This document shows, in pieces, positions 54,084-61,848 of a DNA stretch of 64,000 bases (position 1 is its first letter; every line of letters begins with the position of its first letter). The stretch spans positions 62,001 through 126,000 of the forward strand of contig NZ_KE384456.1 of the NCBI RefSeq assembly GCF_000425805.1. The letters run 5' to 3'. Both the position numbers and the translations under genes were made by a program. Source of the stretch: Pseudomonas vranovensis DSM 16006. Lineage in GTDB: Bacteria > Pseudomonadota > Gammaproteobacteria > Pseudomonadales > Pseudomonadaceae. The notes beneath the pieces are model-generated. The model worked only from the letters and a program-made list of their open reading frames with translations. It made no database searches and was not told the DNA's origin.

Positions 54084-55255
54084 GGCAACAGTTGCTCCCA
54101 TACCGGCACCGCCATCGGGGGTTTCGGCAGGTCAGGCAAGGCGGTGGTATTGGCGGGCTTGATGCCGTCACGCTCAAGGTTGGCCAGTACACGGTCGGCG
54201 AAGTCTGGCGCGAGGGCCAGCTTGGTTGGCCAGCCCACCAGCAGGCGATCCTGTTCGGCGAGAAAGGCGTTGTCGGGTCGCACCAGGCCAGACTGTGCAG
54301 GTTCAGCGCGGTCGATGCGTGCGGTCGCCCAACGCACCTGGCTCAGGTCGATCCAGGGCAGCAGGCTGGCGACTTCTTTTTTCGCCGCTGCAATTTGTGC
54401 TTCCGGTTCGCGGGCCACGCCGTCGGCTTCGGCCAGGTCGCCACCCAGGTACCAGACCCACTGGCCATCGGCAGCCGGATGGCTGGTAACGGTAATGCGC
54501 GGCTTGGGGCCACCACCCAGGCAGTGGGCATACAGCGGCTTGAGGCTGGGTCCTTTAGCCATGACCATGTGCAGCGGCCGGCGCTGCATGGCGGGCTGCT
54601 TGAGGCCAAGGGTTTCGAGCAAGCCGGCATTGCCAGCGCCGGCGCTGAGCACGATGCGTTGGGCGCGGACCTCACGGCCATCGACGCGCAAGCCGGCCAG
54701 TTCCCCGCCTTCTTGCAGCGGTTCGATCTGCTCGCCGGCCAGCAAGCTGTCGCCGGCCAGTTCCGCCAGGCGGGTCAGCAGGCTCGGCACATCAATGACC
54801 AGTTCCGCCAGGCGATAGACCTTGCCCTTGAAGGCACGGTCCTGCAAGGCAGGAGGCAGTTGCTCGCCCTTGACCTGATCGACCCGCCCACGCACCGCCT
54901 TGCTGGCGAAAAAGCTGGTGAGGTTGCCGGCCAGGGTGCCGGGTGACCACAGGTAATGGGCTTCAGACAGCAGGCGCACGCCGCACAGGTCCAGTTCGCC
55001 ATTGCCGGCCAGGGCTTCGCGCCAGCGTCGCGGCATGTTGGCGATCGCTTCGGAGGCACCGGTCAGGGCACCATGCAGGGCGTACTTGGCGCCGCCATGA
55101 ATGATGCCTTGGGATTTGAGGGTCTGCTCGCCACCGAGGCTGGCGCGTTCCACCACCACCGTCGAGTAACCCAGGCGACGCAGGCGAGCATTGAGCCAGA
55201 GGCCTGCGACCCCTGCGCCGACGATCAGGACGTCGGTGGAAATAACGGATGGCAT
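54080..55255 (-). CDS. FAD-dependent oxidoreductase (DAO family)
   Basis: A 391-residue D-amino-acid-oxidase-type flavoprotein. The N-terminal dinucleotide motif is DVLIVGAGVAGLWLNARLRRLGYSTVVVE (GxGxxG, residues about 12-17). IIHGGAKYALHG and RIVLSAGAGNAGLLETLG are further DAO-family elements. Related families oxidise glycerol-3-phosphate, 2-hydroxyglutarate or glycine; the substrate here cannot be chosen. It is coupled to the aldo/keto reductase gene by a 4-base overlap and is preceded by the SMR pump gene on the same strand, 53 bases away. Confidence 0.85.
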   Translation of the reverse strand: MPSVISTDVLIVGAGVAGLWLNARLRRLGYSTVVVERASLGGEQTLKSQGIIHGGAKYALHGALTGASEAIANMPRRWREALAGNGELDLCGVRLLSEAHYLWSPGTLAGNLTSFFASKAVRGRVDQVKGEQLPPALQDRAFKGKVYRLAELVIDVPSLLTRLAELAGDSLLAGEQIEPLQEGGELAGLRVDGREVRAQRIVLSAGAGNAGLLETLGLKQPAMQRRPLHMVMAKGPSLKPLYAHCLGGGPKPRITVTSHPAADGQWVWYLGGDLAEADGVAREPEAQIAAAKKEVASLLPWIDLSQVRWATARIDRAEPAQSGLVRPDNAFLAEQDRLLVGWPTKLALAPDFADRVLANLERDGIKPANTTALPDLPKPPMAVPVWEQLLP

Positions 55256-55308
55256 GCATGTACCTCACAAGCTTGGACAGACGCCCAGTATACAGCCTGT
55301 GAAGCGGA

Positions 55309-55641
55309 TCAATGGCCGGCGGTTTTCGAGAACACCTGGATCACCACCACGCCACCGACAATCATGGCCATGCCGAGCATCGCCGGGAGGTCCAGTTTTT
55401 GCCCGTAGATCACCAATGCCGCAATGCTGATCAACACGATACCCAACCCTGACCAGATGGCGTAGGCAATACCCACCGGAATGCTGCGCACCACCAGGGT
55501 CAGCATCCAGAACGCCACGGCATAGCCGCAGACCATCAGCAGCAAGGGCAAGGGGGTGCTCAGGCCCTTCACGGCCTTCATCGAGGCGGTGGCAATGACT
55601 TCGGCGCAGATGGCAATGGCCAGGTAGGTATAGGCATTCAT
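55309..55641 (-). CDS. Small multidrug resistance (SMR) efflux protein
   Basis: A 110-residue four-helix membrane protein of the EmrE/QacE type. The essential membrane Glu is in the N-terminal AICAEVIATASMKAVKG, and the conserved IPVGIAYAIWSGLGIVLIS (with the Trp) follows. As an antiparallel dimer it exchanges protons for cationic compounds. It is divergent from a LysR gene 87 bases away, a common arrangement in which the regulator controls the pump. Confidence 0.9.
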   Translation of the reverse strand: MNAYTYLAIAICAEVIATASMKAVKGLSTPLPLLLMVCGYAVAFWMLTLVVRSIPVGIAYAIWSGLGIVLISIAALVIYGQKLDLPAMLGMAMIVGGVVVIQVFSKTAGH

Positions 55642-55702
55642 GGGGGCGGTCCTCTGTTCTGGCTGGGCATTTTAGAGCAAGCCTGGATGGGGTAAAGTCA
55701 TT

Positions 55703-55725
55703 ACCTATCTTTTATGGAGATAGGT
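55703..55725. promoter_or_regulatory. Inverted repeat at the LysR start region
   Basis: ACCTATCT (55703-55710) and AGATAGGT (55718-55725) are exact complements around TTTATGG. The repeat ends 3 bases before the LysR ATG and includes its GGAGA ribosome site. It could be an autoregulatory LysR site, or an RNA hairpin that hides the start. Confidence 0.55.
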
Positions 55726-55728
55726 TGT

Positions 55729-56619
55729 ATGGCCGAACAATGGAGTCTGGAGCAACTTCGCCTGTTTTTGAGGGTGGCCGAGCAGCGTTCGTTCTCCGCT
55801 GTCGCCCGCACCCAGCGCAAGGCCCAGTCAGCAGTGAGCAATGCCATTGCGCTACTTGAAGCTGACCTGGGCGTCACCTTGTTCGAGCGCAGCAGTGGTC
55901 GCCAGCCGCGGCTGACCGAGGCCGGCGCTGCCTTGCTGGAGGATGCCCGCGAGTTGTTGCGCCAATGCGAGCGGCTCGATGGCCGGGCGCTGGCGCTGAT
56001 GCGGGGGCAGGAGGCGCAGTTGCGAGTGGCCCAGGACGAGGCCATGCCTTATCAGCCGGTGATCGACAGCCTGGATCAACTGGCGCAGCAGTTCCCCTCG
56101 CTGGAAGTGCAACTTGCCAGCGGTGCCCAGGGTGATGTGGCGCGCAAGCTGGTGGAGCGCCGCGCAGACCTGGGCTTGCTGTTCCACCATGAACACATGC
56201 CGCCTGCGCTTGAGCGCCGGACCCTGGGGCAGGTGGAAATGGTCACGGTCTGCGCTGTAAACCATCCCTTGGCCGAGTTGTCGCGGGTCAACCGCCAGCA
56301 ACTGGCCCGGCACCGGCAATTGCTGATTACGCCTCAGGCTAGCGGTTATCCGGGAGGCGAACCCATTAGCCCGCAGATCTGGCGCGCAGACAGCTTCTAT
56401 GCGATCGCTGAGTTGTTGATGCGTGGCCTGGGCTGGGCGTGGCTGCCCCGGCATGTGGTGCAGTACCCGACCTACCATGCGCAAATGGTCGAGTTGAGCA
56501 GCGAGTGGACGCCGCCGCCGCTGGTGGTCGAGCTGGTGTGGCGGCGCGACGAACCCCTCGGGCCAGCCGCGCAGTGGTTGGCCGAGCGCTTCGCAGTGCA
56601 CTTGCGCGCCATTGGCTAG
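55729..56619 (+). CDS. LysR-family transcriptional regulator
   Basis: A 296-residue LTTR. The N-terminal helix-turn-helix spans about residues 5-65 (LEQLRLFLRVAEQRSFSAVARTQRKAQSAVSNAIALLEADLGVTLFER), followed by the linker helix and a two-lobed effector domain (LRVAQDEAMPY..., RKLVERRADLGLLF). It probably controls the divergent SMR pump and perhaps the oxidoreductase genes behind it. The ATG at 55729 lies at the end of the 8-bp inverted repeat. It ends 14 bases before waaA. Confidence 0.9.
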   Translation: MAEQWSLEQLRLFLRVAEQRSFSAVARTQRKAQSAVSNAIALLEADLGVTLFERSSGRQPRLTEAGAALLEDARELLRQCERLDGRALALMRGQEAQLRVAQDEAMPYQPVIDSLDQLAQQFPSLEVQLASGAQGDVARKLVERRADLGLLFHHEHMPPALERRTLGQVEMVTVCAVNHPLAELSRVNRQQLARHRQLLITPQASGYPGGEPISPQIWRADSFYAIAELLMRGLGWAWLPRHVVQYPTYHAQMVELSSEWTPPPLVVELVWRRDEPLGPAAQWLAERFAVHLRAIG

Positions 56620-56633
56620 TACACTTTGGCGCC

Positions 56634-57908
56634 ATGAACAGAACTCTTTATTCCTTGCTGTTTCACCTGGGCCTGCCGCTGGTTGCGCTGCGCCTGTTCC
56701 TGCGTTCACGCAAGGCGCCGGCTTATGCCCAGCGCGTCGGCGAGCGCTTTGCCGTGAACCTGCCAGCCATGGCCAAGGGCGGGATCTGGGTACATGCCGT
56801 GTCGGTGGGCGAGAGCATTGCCGCAGCGCCGATGATCCGCGCGCTGCTCAAGGCTTATCCACAACTGCCGATCACCATCACCTGCATGACCCCGACCGGC
56901 TCCGAGCGCGTGCGGGCGATGTTCGCCGACGAACCGCGGATTCAACATTGCTACCTGCCCTATGACTTACCCTGGGCGGCCGGGCGCTTCCTTGAACATA
57001 TCCAGCCCCGGCTTGCAGTGATCATGGAGACCGAGCTCTGGCCCAACCATATCCATCAATGCGCCAAGCGCGGTATTCCGGTCGCCCTGGCCAATGCACG
57101 ATTGTCCGAGCGTTCGGCCCGTGGCTATGCCCGCTTTGCCGGGCTGACCCGGCCGATGCTGGCCGAGATGAATTTCATTGCCGTGCAGACCGAGGCCGAG
57201 GCCGAGCGCTTCCGCCAACTGGGCGCACGTCCGCAATGCGTGCAGGTGACCGGTTCGATCAAGTTTGATTTGCGCATCGACGAGCAACTGCTGCCCCGGG
57301 CGCGCGACCTGCGCGCTCAGTGGCAGGCCAGCCAGCGCCCGGTGTGGATTGCTGCCAGCACCCATGAAGGCGAAGACGCAGTGATTCTCGCCGCACATCG
57401 CCAGTTGCTCGCGCAACATGCCGACGCCCTGTTGATCCTGGTGCCGCGGCACCCGGAGCGGTTCAACACGGTGTTCGAGTTGTGCTGTGCGCAGTTCCCG
57501 ACCATCCGCCGTTCCAGTGCCGAGCCGGTGAGTGCAGAAACAGCGGTATTGCTGGGCGACACAATGGGTGAGCTGCTGTTCCTCTATGCGCTGGCCGATA
57601 TCGCATTCGTCGGCGGTAGTCTGGTACCCAATGGCGGGCACAACCTGCTGGAGCCGGCGGCCTTGTCTTTGCCTGTGCTCAGTGGTCCGCACCTGTTCAA
57701 CTTCCTGGAAATCGCGGCGATGTTGCGCGAGGCAGGGGCGTTGCAGGAGGTGGAGGATGCCCAGGGGTTGAAGGCACAGGTTCAGCGCTTGATCGAGTTG
57801 CCGCAGGATGCGCAGCGCATGGGTAAGGCGGGGCGGGCGGTGATGCAGGCCAACCAGGGCGCGCTGCAGCGTTTGCTGGAAGGTTTGGGGCGCTTGATGC
57901 AGCGCTGA
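56634..57908 (+). CDS. waaA: 3-deoxy-D-manno-octulosonic acid (Kdo) transferase
   Basis: A 424-residue GT30 glycosyltransferase. One N-terminal membrane helix (LYSLLFHLGLPLVALRLFL) is followed by the signature WVHAVSVGESIAAAPMIRALL, METELWPNHIHQCAKRGIPVALANARLSERSARGY and, in the donor half, FVGGSLVPNGGHNLLEPAAL. It adds Kdo from CMP-Kdo to lipid IVA, the first step of LPS core synthesis. The ATG at 56634 gives the family start; the long upstream frame lies within lysR. Confidence 0.95.
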   Translation: MNRTLYSLLFHLGLPLVALRLFLRSRKAPAYAQRVGERFAVNLPAMAKGGIWVHAVSVGESIAAAPMIRALLKAYPQLPITITCMTPTGSERVRAMFADEPRIQHCYLPYDLPWAAGRFLEHIQPRLAVIMETELWPNHIHQCAKRGIPVALANARLSERSARGYARFAGLTRPMLAEMNFIAVQTEAEAERFRQLGARPQCVQVTGSIKFDLRIDEQLLPRARDLRAQWQASQRPVWIAASTHEGEDAVILAAHRQLLAQHADALLILVPRHPERFNTVFELCCAQFPTIRRSSAEPVSAETAVLLGDTMGELLFLYALADIAFVGGSLVPNGGHNLLEPAALSLPVLSGPHLFNFLEIAAMLREAGALQEVEDAQGLKAQVQRLIELPQDAQRMGKAGRAVMQANQGALQRLLEGLGRLMQR

Positions 57909-57909
57909 A

Positions 57910-57964
57910 TCACGCGGCAAGCCCGCTCCTACGGTTGCGGTAGGAGCGGGCCTGCCCCGCGATG
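57910..57964. repeat. REP pair inverted repeat
   Basis: The left arm CACGCGGCAAGCCCGCTCCTAC lacks the usual GGGG run (a short deletion); the right arm GTAGGAGCGGGCCTGCCCCGCGATG is near-canonical. It lies between convergent waaA and tolC. Confidence 0.82.
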
Positions 57965-57968
57965 CACG

Positions 57969-59402
57969 TCAAGGCCTGGCGTCGAAATTCGCCTTGGCCG
58001 CAGCCGCCAGATCAGGCGGCAGGAAGTCCTTGTCCGGGTTGTAGTCCGGCTTCAGGTACCGGGCCAGGTCTGTCAGATCCTGCGGGCTCAAGGTGCCCGC
58101 TGCCTGCTTCAGGCGCAGGTTGTCGAGAATGTAGTCGTAGCGGGTGTTGTTGTAGTCGCGCACCGAGGTGTACAGCTGGCGCTGGGCATCAAGCACGTCG
58201 ACGATGTTGCGGGTACCGACCTGGTAGCCGATTTCCGTGGCTTCCAGCGCGCTCTGGTTGGAAATGATCGACTGCTTGCGCGCCTGTACTTGCTCGACGT
58301 CAGTGTTGACCGCACGGTGCAGGTTGCGGGTGTTTTCCACCACCTGGCGGCGCAGGCTTTCGCGCTGCTGTTCGCTCTGGTTCAAGCGCTGGTACGCCTC
58401 GCGCACCTGCGAGCTGATCAGGCCGCCGCTGTAGATCGGGATGTTCAATTGCAGGCCGATGCTGGTCTGCTCGACATCACCGCTGTAGTTCTGTCCGGTC
58501 AGGTTGGGGTTGGCAAAGCCCAGGCTATCGTTGTCGCCTTTCTGGTAGCGCGCTACCGCGTCTACCGTTGGCGCGTGACCGGCCTTGCGCTGGCGCAGGG
58601 TTTCTTCAGCTGCATCGACTGCGTAGTTGGTCGCCAGGAGGTTGAGGTTCTGCTTGCCGGCGGTTTCGACCCAGGCCTTGGCGTCGTTGGGGATCGGCAC
58701 CTGCACCGGCAGGGTGTGGACGATGCCCTGTACCGAGTTGTAGTAGCGGTTTGTGAGGGTGATCAGCGCCTCGAAGGCGTCATCGACCTGGCGCTGGGCA
58801 ACGATGCGGTTGGCCCGCGCGGTGTCGTAGCTGGCCTGGGATTGCAGTACGTCGGTCTTGTCGGAAAGGCCCACGTCGAAGCGTTCGTTGGACTGATCGA
58901 GCTGGCGCTTGAAGGCTGCTTCTTCGGCCTTGGTCGAGGCCAGCGTGTCCTGGGCGCGCAGCACCGCGAAGTAGTTTTCTGCGGTCTGCAGGATCAGGTT
59001 CTGCTCGGTTGCCGACAGCTCCAGTGCCGCCTGCTCGTTGACCGCTTCGGCCGCTTGCAATTGGAACCAGCGATCGGCTCGGAACACCGGCTGCGCCAAT
59101 GTGGCCTGCCAGGAGTTGCCGCTGCGGTTGGCGGTGATCGAGGGCGTGTCGATCTTGGTGCGGGTGTTCATCATCTCGGCACCGGCCGAGAGATTCGGCA
59201 GCAGGCCGGCGCGGGCCTGGGGTACCACTTCCTTGCGGGCGCCATAGTCGGCGCGGGCTGCGGCGAGATCGGCGTTGTTGTTCACAGCCTCCTGGTAGAC
59301 GCTCACCAGGTCGGTCTTTGCCGACAAGGGCACATCTGCTGCCCAGGCCATTCCGTTGGTAGCACAAGACACGGCAAGGGCCAGTGAAAGTTTGCGCAGC
59401 AT
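57969..59402 (-). CDS. tolC: TolC-family outer-membrane efflux channel
   Basis: A 477-residue exported protein with a signal peptide (residues 1-21, ending MAWA). The mature chain has two repeats of the outer membrane efflux protein family, each a long helical hairpin plus beta strands (SVYQEAVNNNADLAAARADYGARKEVVPQARAGLLP..., and the second repeat GTRNIVDVLDAQRQLYTSVRDYNNTRYDYILDNLRLKQAAGTL, the classic TolC closing motif). It forms trimeric channels for type I secretion and efflux. No pump genes adjoin. ATG at 59402 has AAGGA 8 bases upstream. Confidence 0.92.
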   Translation of the reverse strand: MLRKLSLALAVSCATNGMAWAADVPLSAKTDLVSVYQEAVNNNADLAAARADYGARKEVVPQARAGLLPNLSAGAEMMNTRTKIDTPSITANRSGNSWQATLAQPVFRADRWFQLQAAEAVNEQAALELSATEQNLILQTAENYFAVLRAQDTLASTKAEEAAFKRQLDQSNERFDVGLSDKTDVLQSQASYDTARANRIVAQRQVDDAFEALITLTNRYYNSVQGIVHTLPVQVPIPNDAKAWVETAGKQNLNLLATNYAVDAAEETLRQRKAGHAPTVDAVARYQKGDNDSLGFANPNLTGQNYSGDVEQTSIGLQLNIPIYSGGLISSQVREAYQRLNQSEQQRESLRRQVVENTRNLHRAVNTDVEQVQARKQSIISNQSALEATEIGYQVGTRNIVDVLDAQRQLYTSVRDYNNTRYDYILDNLRLKQAAGTLSPQDLTDLARYLKPDYNPDKDFLPPDLAAAAKANFDARP

Positions 59403-59510
59403 AGGGCGATCCTTGAACAATTGAGTGTTTCTGAACCGGTGAGTGTAGATGCGCGGACACTTTGCAACAATCTGCCATTTGCGCCATTTATCGTGCCCGT
59501 GCTTGTACTG

Positions 59511-59540
59511 TTGGCTTTGCGGGTGAGTCCAGTCTAGACT
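59511..59540 (+). promoter_or_regulatory. Predicted thiC promoter overlapped by a palindrome
   Basis: TTGGCT (59511-59516), an 18-base spacer and TAGACT (59535-59540). Transcription would begin near 59547, at the first base of the TPP aptamer, which supports the call. Prediction only. Confidence 0.5.
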
Positions 59541-59544
59541 GGAC
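59527..59544. promoter_or_regulatory. Perfect 18-bp palindrome between tolC and thiC
   Basis: GTCCAGTCTAGACTGGAC reads identically on both strands with no spacer. It covers the predicted thiC -10 element and ends 4 bases before the riboswitch. It has the size of an operator for a dimeric repressor (for example TetR- or GntR-type); the factor is unknown. Confidence 0.7.
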
Positions 59545-59548
59545 ACGT

Positions 59549-59638
59549 TCTTGTCGGGGTGCCTTGCGTTGAGGCTGAGATCGGATAATCCGGATCCCGT
59601 TGAACCTGATCAGGTTAGCGCCTGCGTAGGGAACAAGA
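59549..59638 (+). ncRNA. TPP riboswitch (THI element) in the thiC leader
   Basis: The aptamer closes with TCTTGT (59549-59554) pairing ACAAGA (59633-59638). The thiamine-binding core motifs CTGAGA (59575-59580) and ACCTGATCAGGTTAGCGCCTGCGTAGGGA (about 59604-59632) are close to consensus. It binds thiamine pyrophosphate and reduces thiC expression. Confidence 0.95.
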
Positions 59639-59807
59639 TTTCTCGCTTTCCCGGCGAGTCTCTTGTGCCAGGTCCGGGAATGTCGAGTCAGCCGTTGCAG
59701 CTGCAGGCATCACCGCGCATTTGGCACAGCACCGTCCTTGGTGCGTCCGTGCCTTTCAGGTTCTCCCCCGACATTCCACTGCTAGGAAGCCGTCTGGAGA
59801 GCCTGTG
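59639..59807 (+). promoter_or_regulatory. thiC leader, probable riboswitch expression platform
   Basis: This 169-base leader has no gene. It can form a long-range pairing GGAATGTCG (59677-59685) with CGACATTCC (59769-59777), and an internal nested hairpin GGCAC/GTGCC (59723-59727 and 59749-59753) plus GCACC/GGTGC (59729-59733 and 59740-59744), followed by TTT. The second could be a terminator and the first its alternative; the ribosome site (TGGAGAGCC before the ATG) lies after both. Confidence 0.45.
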
Positions 59808-61697
59808 ATGAGTAAACAAGAAAAATACATTACCAATCTGAGTGAGTCGGCCCAGGTCGATCAACAGTCCGTACAGCCGTTCACCCGCTCGCGCAAAATC
59901 TATGTCGAAGGCTCGCGCCCGGACATCCGCGTGCCCATGCGTGAAATCAGCCTGGACGATACCCCCACCGACTTCGGTGGCGAGCCCAATGCCCCGGTGC
60001 TGGTCTACGACACTTCCGGCCCCTACACCGATCCTTCGGTCATCATCGATGTGCGCAAAGGCCTGGGCGATGTGCGCTCGGCCTGGATCGACGCCCGTGG
60101 TGACACCGAGCGCCTGCAAGGCCTGTCGTCGAACTTCGGTCAACAGCGCCTGGCCGATGCCGAGCTGACCAAGCTGCGCTTCGCCCATGTACGCAACCCG
60201 CGCCGGGCCAAGGCCGGCGCCAACGTCAGCCAGATGCACTACGCGCGCCAGGGCATCATTACCGCCGAGATGGAATACGTCGCCATCCGCGAGAACATGA
60301 AGCTGCAGGAAGCCCGCGCTGCTGGTCTGCTCAAGCAACAGCACGCCGGGCACAGCTTCGGTGCCAGCATCCCGAAAGAAATCACCGCCGAATTCGTCCG
60401 TGAGGAGATCGCCCGCGGTCGTGCGATCATCCCGGCAAACATCAACCACGTGGAGCTGGAGCCGATGATCATCGGCCGCAACTTCCTGGTGAAGATCAAC
60501 GGCAACATCGGCAACAGCGCCCTGGGCTCGTCCATCGAAGAAGAAGTGGCCAAGCTCACCTGGGGTATCCGCTGGGGTTCGGACACAGTGATGGACTTGT
60601 CCACCGGCAAGCACATCCATGAAACCCGCGAGTGGATCATTCGCAACTCGCCGGTACCGATTGGCACCGTACCCATCTACCAGGCGCTGGAGAAGGTCAA
60701 CGGCGTGGCCGAAGACCTGACCTGGGAGCTGTTCCGCGACACCCTGATCGAGCAGGCCGAGCAAGGCGTGGACTATTTCACCATTCACGCCGGCGTGCTG
60801 CTGCGCTATGTGCCGCTGACCGCCAAACGTGTCACCGGCATTGTCAGTCGTGGTGGTTCGATCATGGCCAAGTGGTGCCTGGCGCACCACAAAGAGAACT
60901 TCCTCTACACCCACTTCGACGAAATCTGCGAAATCATGAAGGCCTACGACGTCAGCTTCTCGCTGGGCGATGGCCTGCGTCCGGGTTCGATTGCCGACGC
61001 CAACGATGAAGCGCAGTTCGGTGAGCTGGAGACGCTCGGTGAGCTGACCAAGATCGCCTGGAAGCACGACGTGCAGTGCATGATCGAAGGCCCGGGCCAC
61101 GTGCCGATGCAGCTGATCAAGGAGAACATGGACAAGCAGCTGGAGTGCTGCGACGAAGCGCCGTTCTACACCCTTGGCCCGCTGACCACCGACATCGCCC
61201 CGGGTTACGACCACATAACCTCCGGTATCGGTGCGGCGATGATCGGCTGGTTCGGTTGCGCCATGCTCTGTTACGTCACGCCCAAGGAGCACCTGGGCCT
61301 GCCGAACAAGGATGACGTCAAGACCGGCATCATCACCTACAAGATCGCTGCCCATGCCGCCGACCTTGCCAAGGGCCACCCGGGCGCGCAAATCCGCGAC
61401 AACGCCTTGTCCAAGGCGCGCTTCGAGTTCCGTTGGGAAGACCAGTTCAACCTCGGCCTCGACCCGGATACCGCGCGGTCGTTCCATGACGAGACACTGC
61501 CCAAGGACTCGGCCAAGGTCGCCCACTTCTGTTCGATGTGCGGGCCGAAGTTCTGTTCGATGAAAATCACCCAGGAAGTGCGTGAGTACGCCGCCAACCA
61601 GCGCATTGAGACGGTGGATGTAGCGGTCGAGGATGGCATGCGCGAGCAGGCCGAGCGGTTCCGCCAGGAAGGCAGCCAGTTGTACAAGAAGGTCTGA
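59808..61697 (+). CDS. thiC: Phosphomethylpyrimidine synthase
   Basis: A 629-residue radical-SAM-type enzyme that rearranges 5-aminoimidazole ribotide to HMP phosphate, the pyrimidine half of thiamine. The [4Fe-4S] cluster site near the C-terminus has the ThiC arrangement CSMCGPKFC. Other signature parts are NFLVKINGNIGNSAL, TVMDLSTGKHIHETREWIIRNSPVPIGTVPIYQALEK and EGPGHVPMQLIKENM. The ATG at 59808 gives the known N-terminus. Controlled by the TPP riboswitch upstream. Confidence 0.97.
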   Translation: MSKQEKYITNLSESAQVDQQSVQPFTRSRKIYVEGSRPDIRVPMREISLDDTPTDFGGEPNAPVLVYDTSGPYTDPSVIIDVRKGLGDVRSAWIDARGDTERLQGLSSNFGQQRLADAELTKLRFAHVRNPRRAKAGANVSQMHYARQGIITAEMEYVAIRENMKLQEARAAGLLKQQHAGHSFGASIPKEITAEFVREEIARGRAIIPANINHVELEPMIIGRNFLVKINGNIGNSALGSSIEEEVAKLTWGIRWGSDTVMDLSTGKHIHETREWIIRNSPVPIGTVPIYQALEKVNGVAEDLTWELFRDTLIEQAEQGVDYFTIHAGVLLRYVPLTAKRVTGIVSRGGSIMAKWCLAHHKENFLYTHFDEICEIMKAYDVSFSLGDGLRPGSIADANDEAQFGELETLGELTKIAWKHDVQCMIEGPGHVPMQLIKENMDKQLECCDEAPFYTLGPLTTDIAPGYDHITSGIGAAMIGWFGCAMLCYVTPKEHLGLPNKDDVKTGIITYKIAAHAADLAKGHPGAQIRDNALSKARFEFRWEDQFNLGLDPDTARSFHDETLPKDSAKVAHFCSMCGPKFCSMKITQEVREYAANQRIETVDVAVEDGMREQAERFRQEGSQLYKKV

Positions 61698-61710
61698 CCG
61701 GGCTGTTCAA

Positions 61711-61731
61711 GCGGTGTGCAGTGCACACCGC
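61711..61731. promoter_or_regulatory. 10-bp inverted repeat downstream of thiC
   Basis: GCGGTGTGCA (61711-61720), G, TGCACACCGC (61722-61731), an exact near-palindrome. It starts 14 bases after the thiC stop and touches the following REP pair. It may be an operator for cytX or a transcript end structure without a T-tract. Confidence 0.5.
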
Positions 61732-61732
61732 A

Positions 61733-61801
61733 TCGCCGGCAAGGCCGGCTCCCACAAAAGCGTGCACGCCATGCCCTTGTGGGAGCCGGCCTTGCCGGCG
61801 A
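61733..61801. repeat. REP pair of a second family (GCCGGCAAGGCCGGC head)
   Basis: The arms at 61733-61757 and 61777-61801 are perfectly complementary over 25 bp (TCGCCGGCAAGGCCGGCTCC... into CACAA) with a 19-base loop. The head differs from the CGCGGGGCAAGC family of the other copies, so at least two REP families are present in this window. Confidence 0.88.
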
Positions 61802-61848
61802 AAGGGCCCGAAAGAACAATAATTTTCTCCCTGTCGAGACAACTCTTT

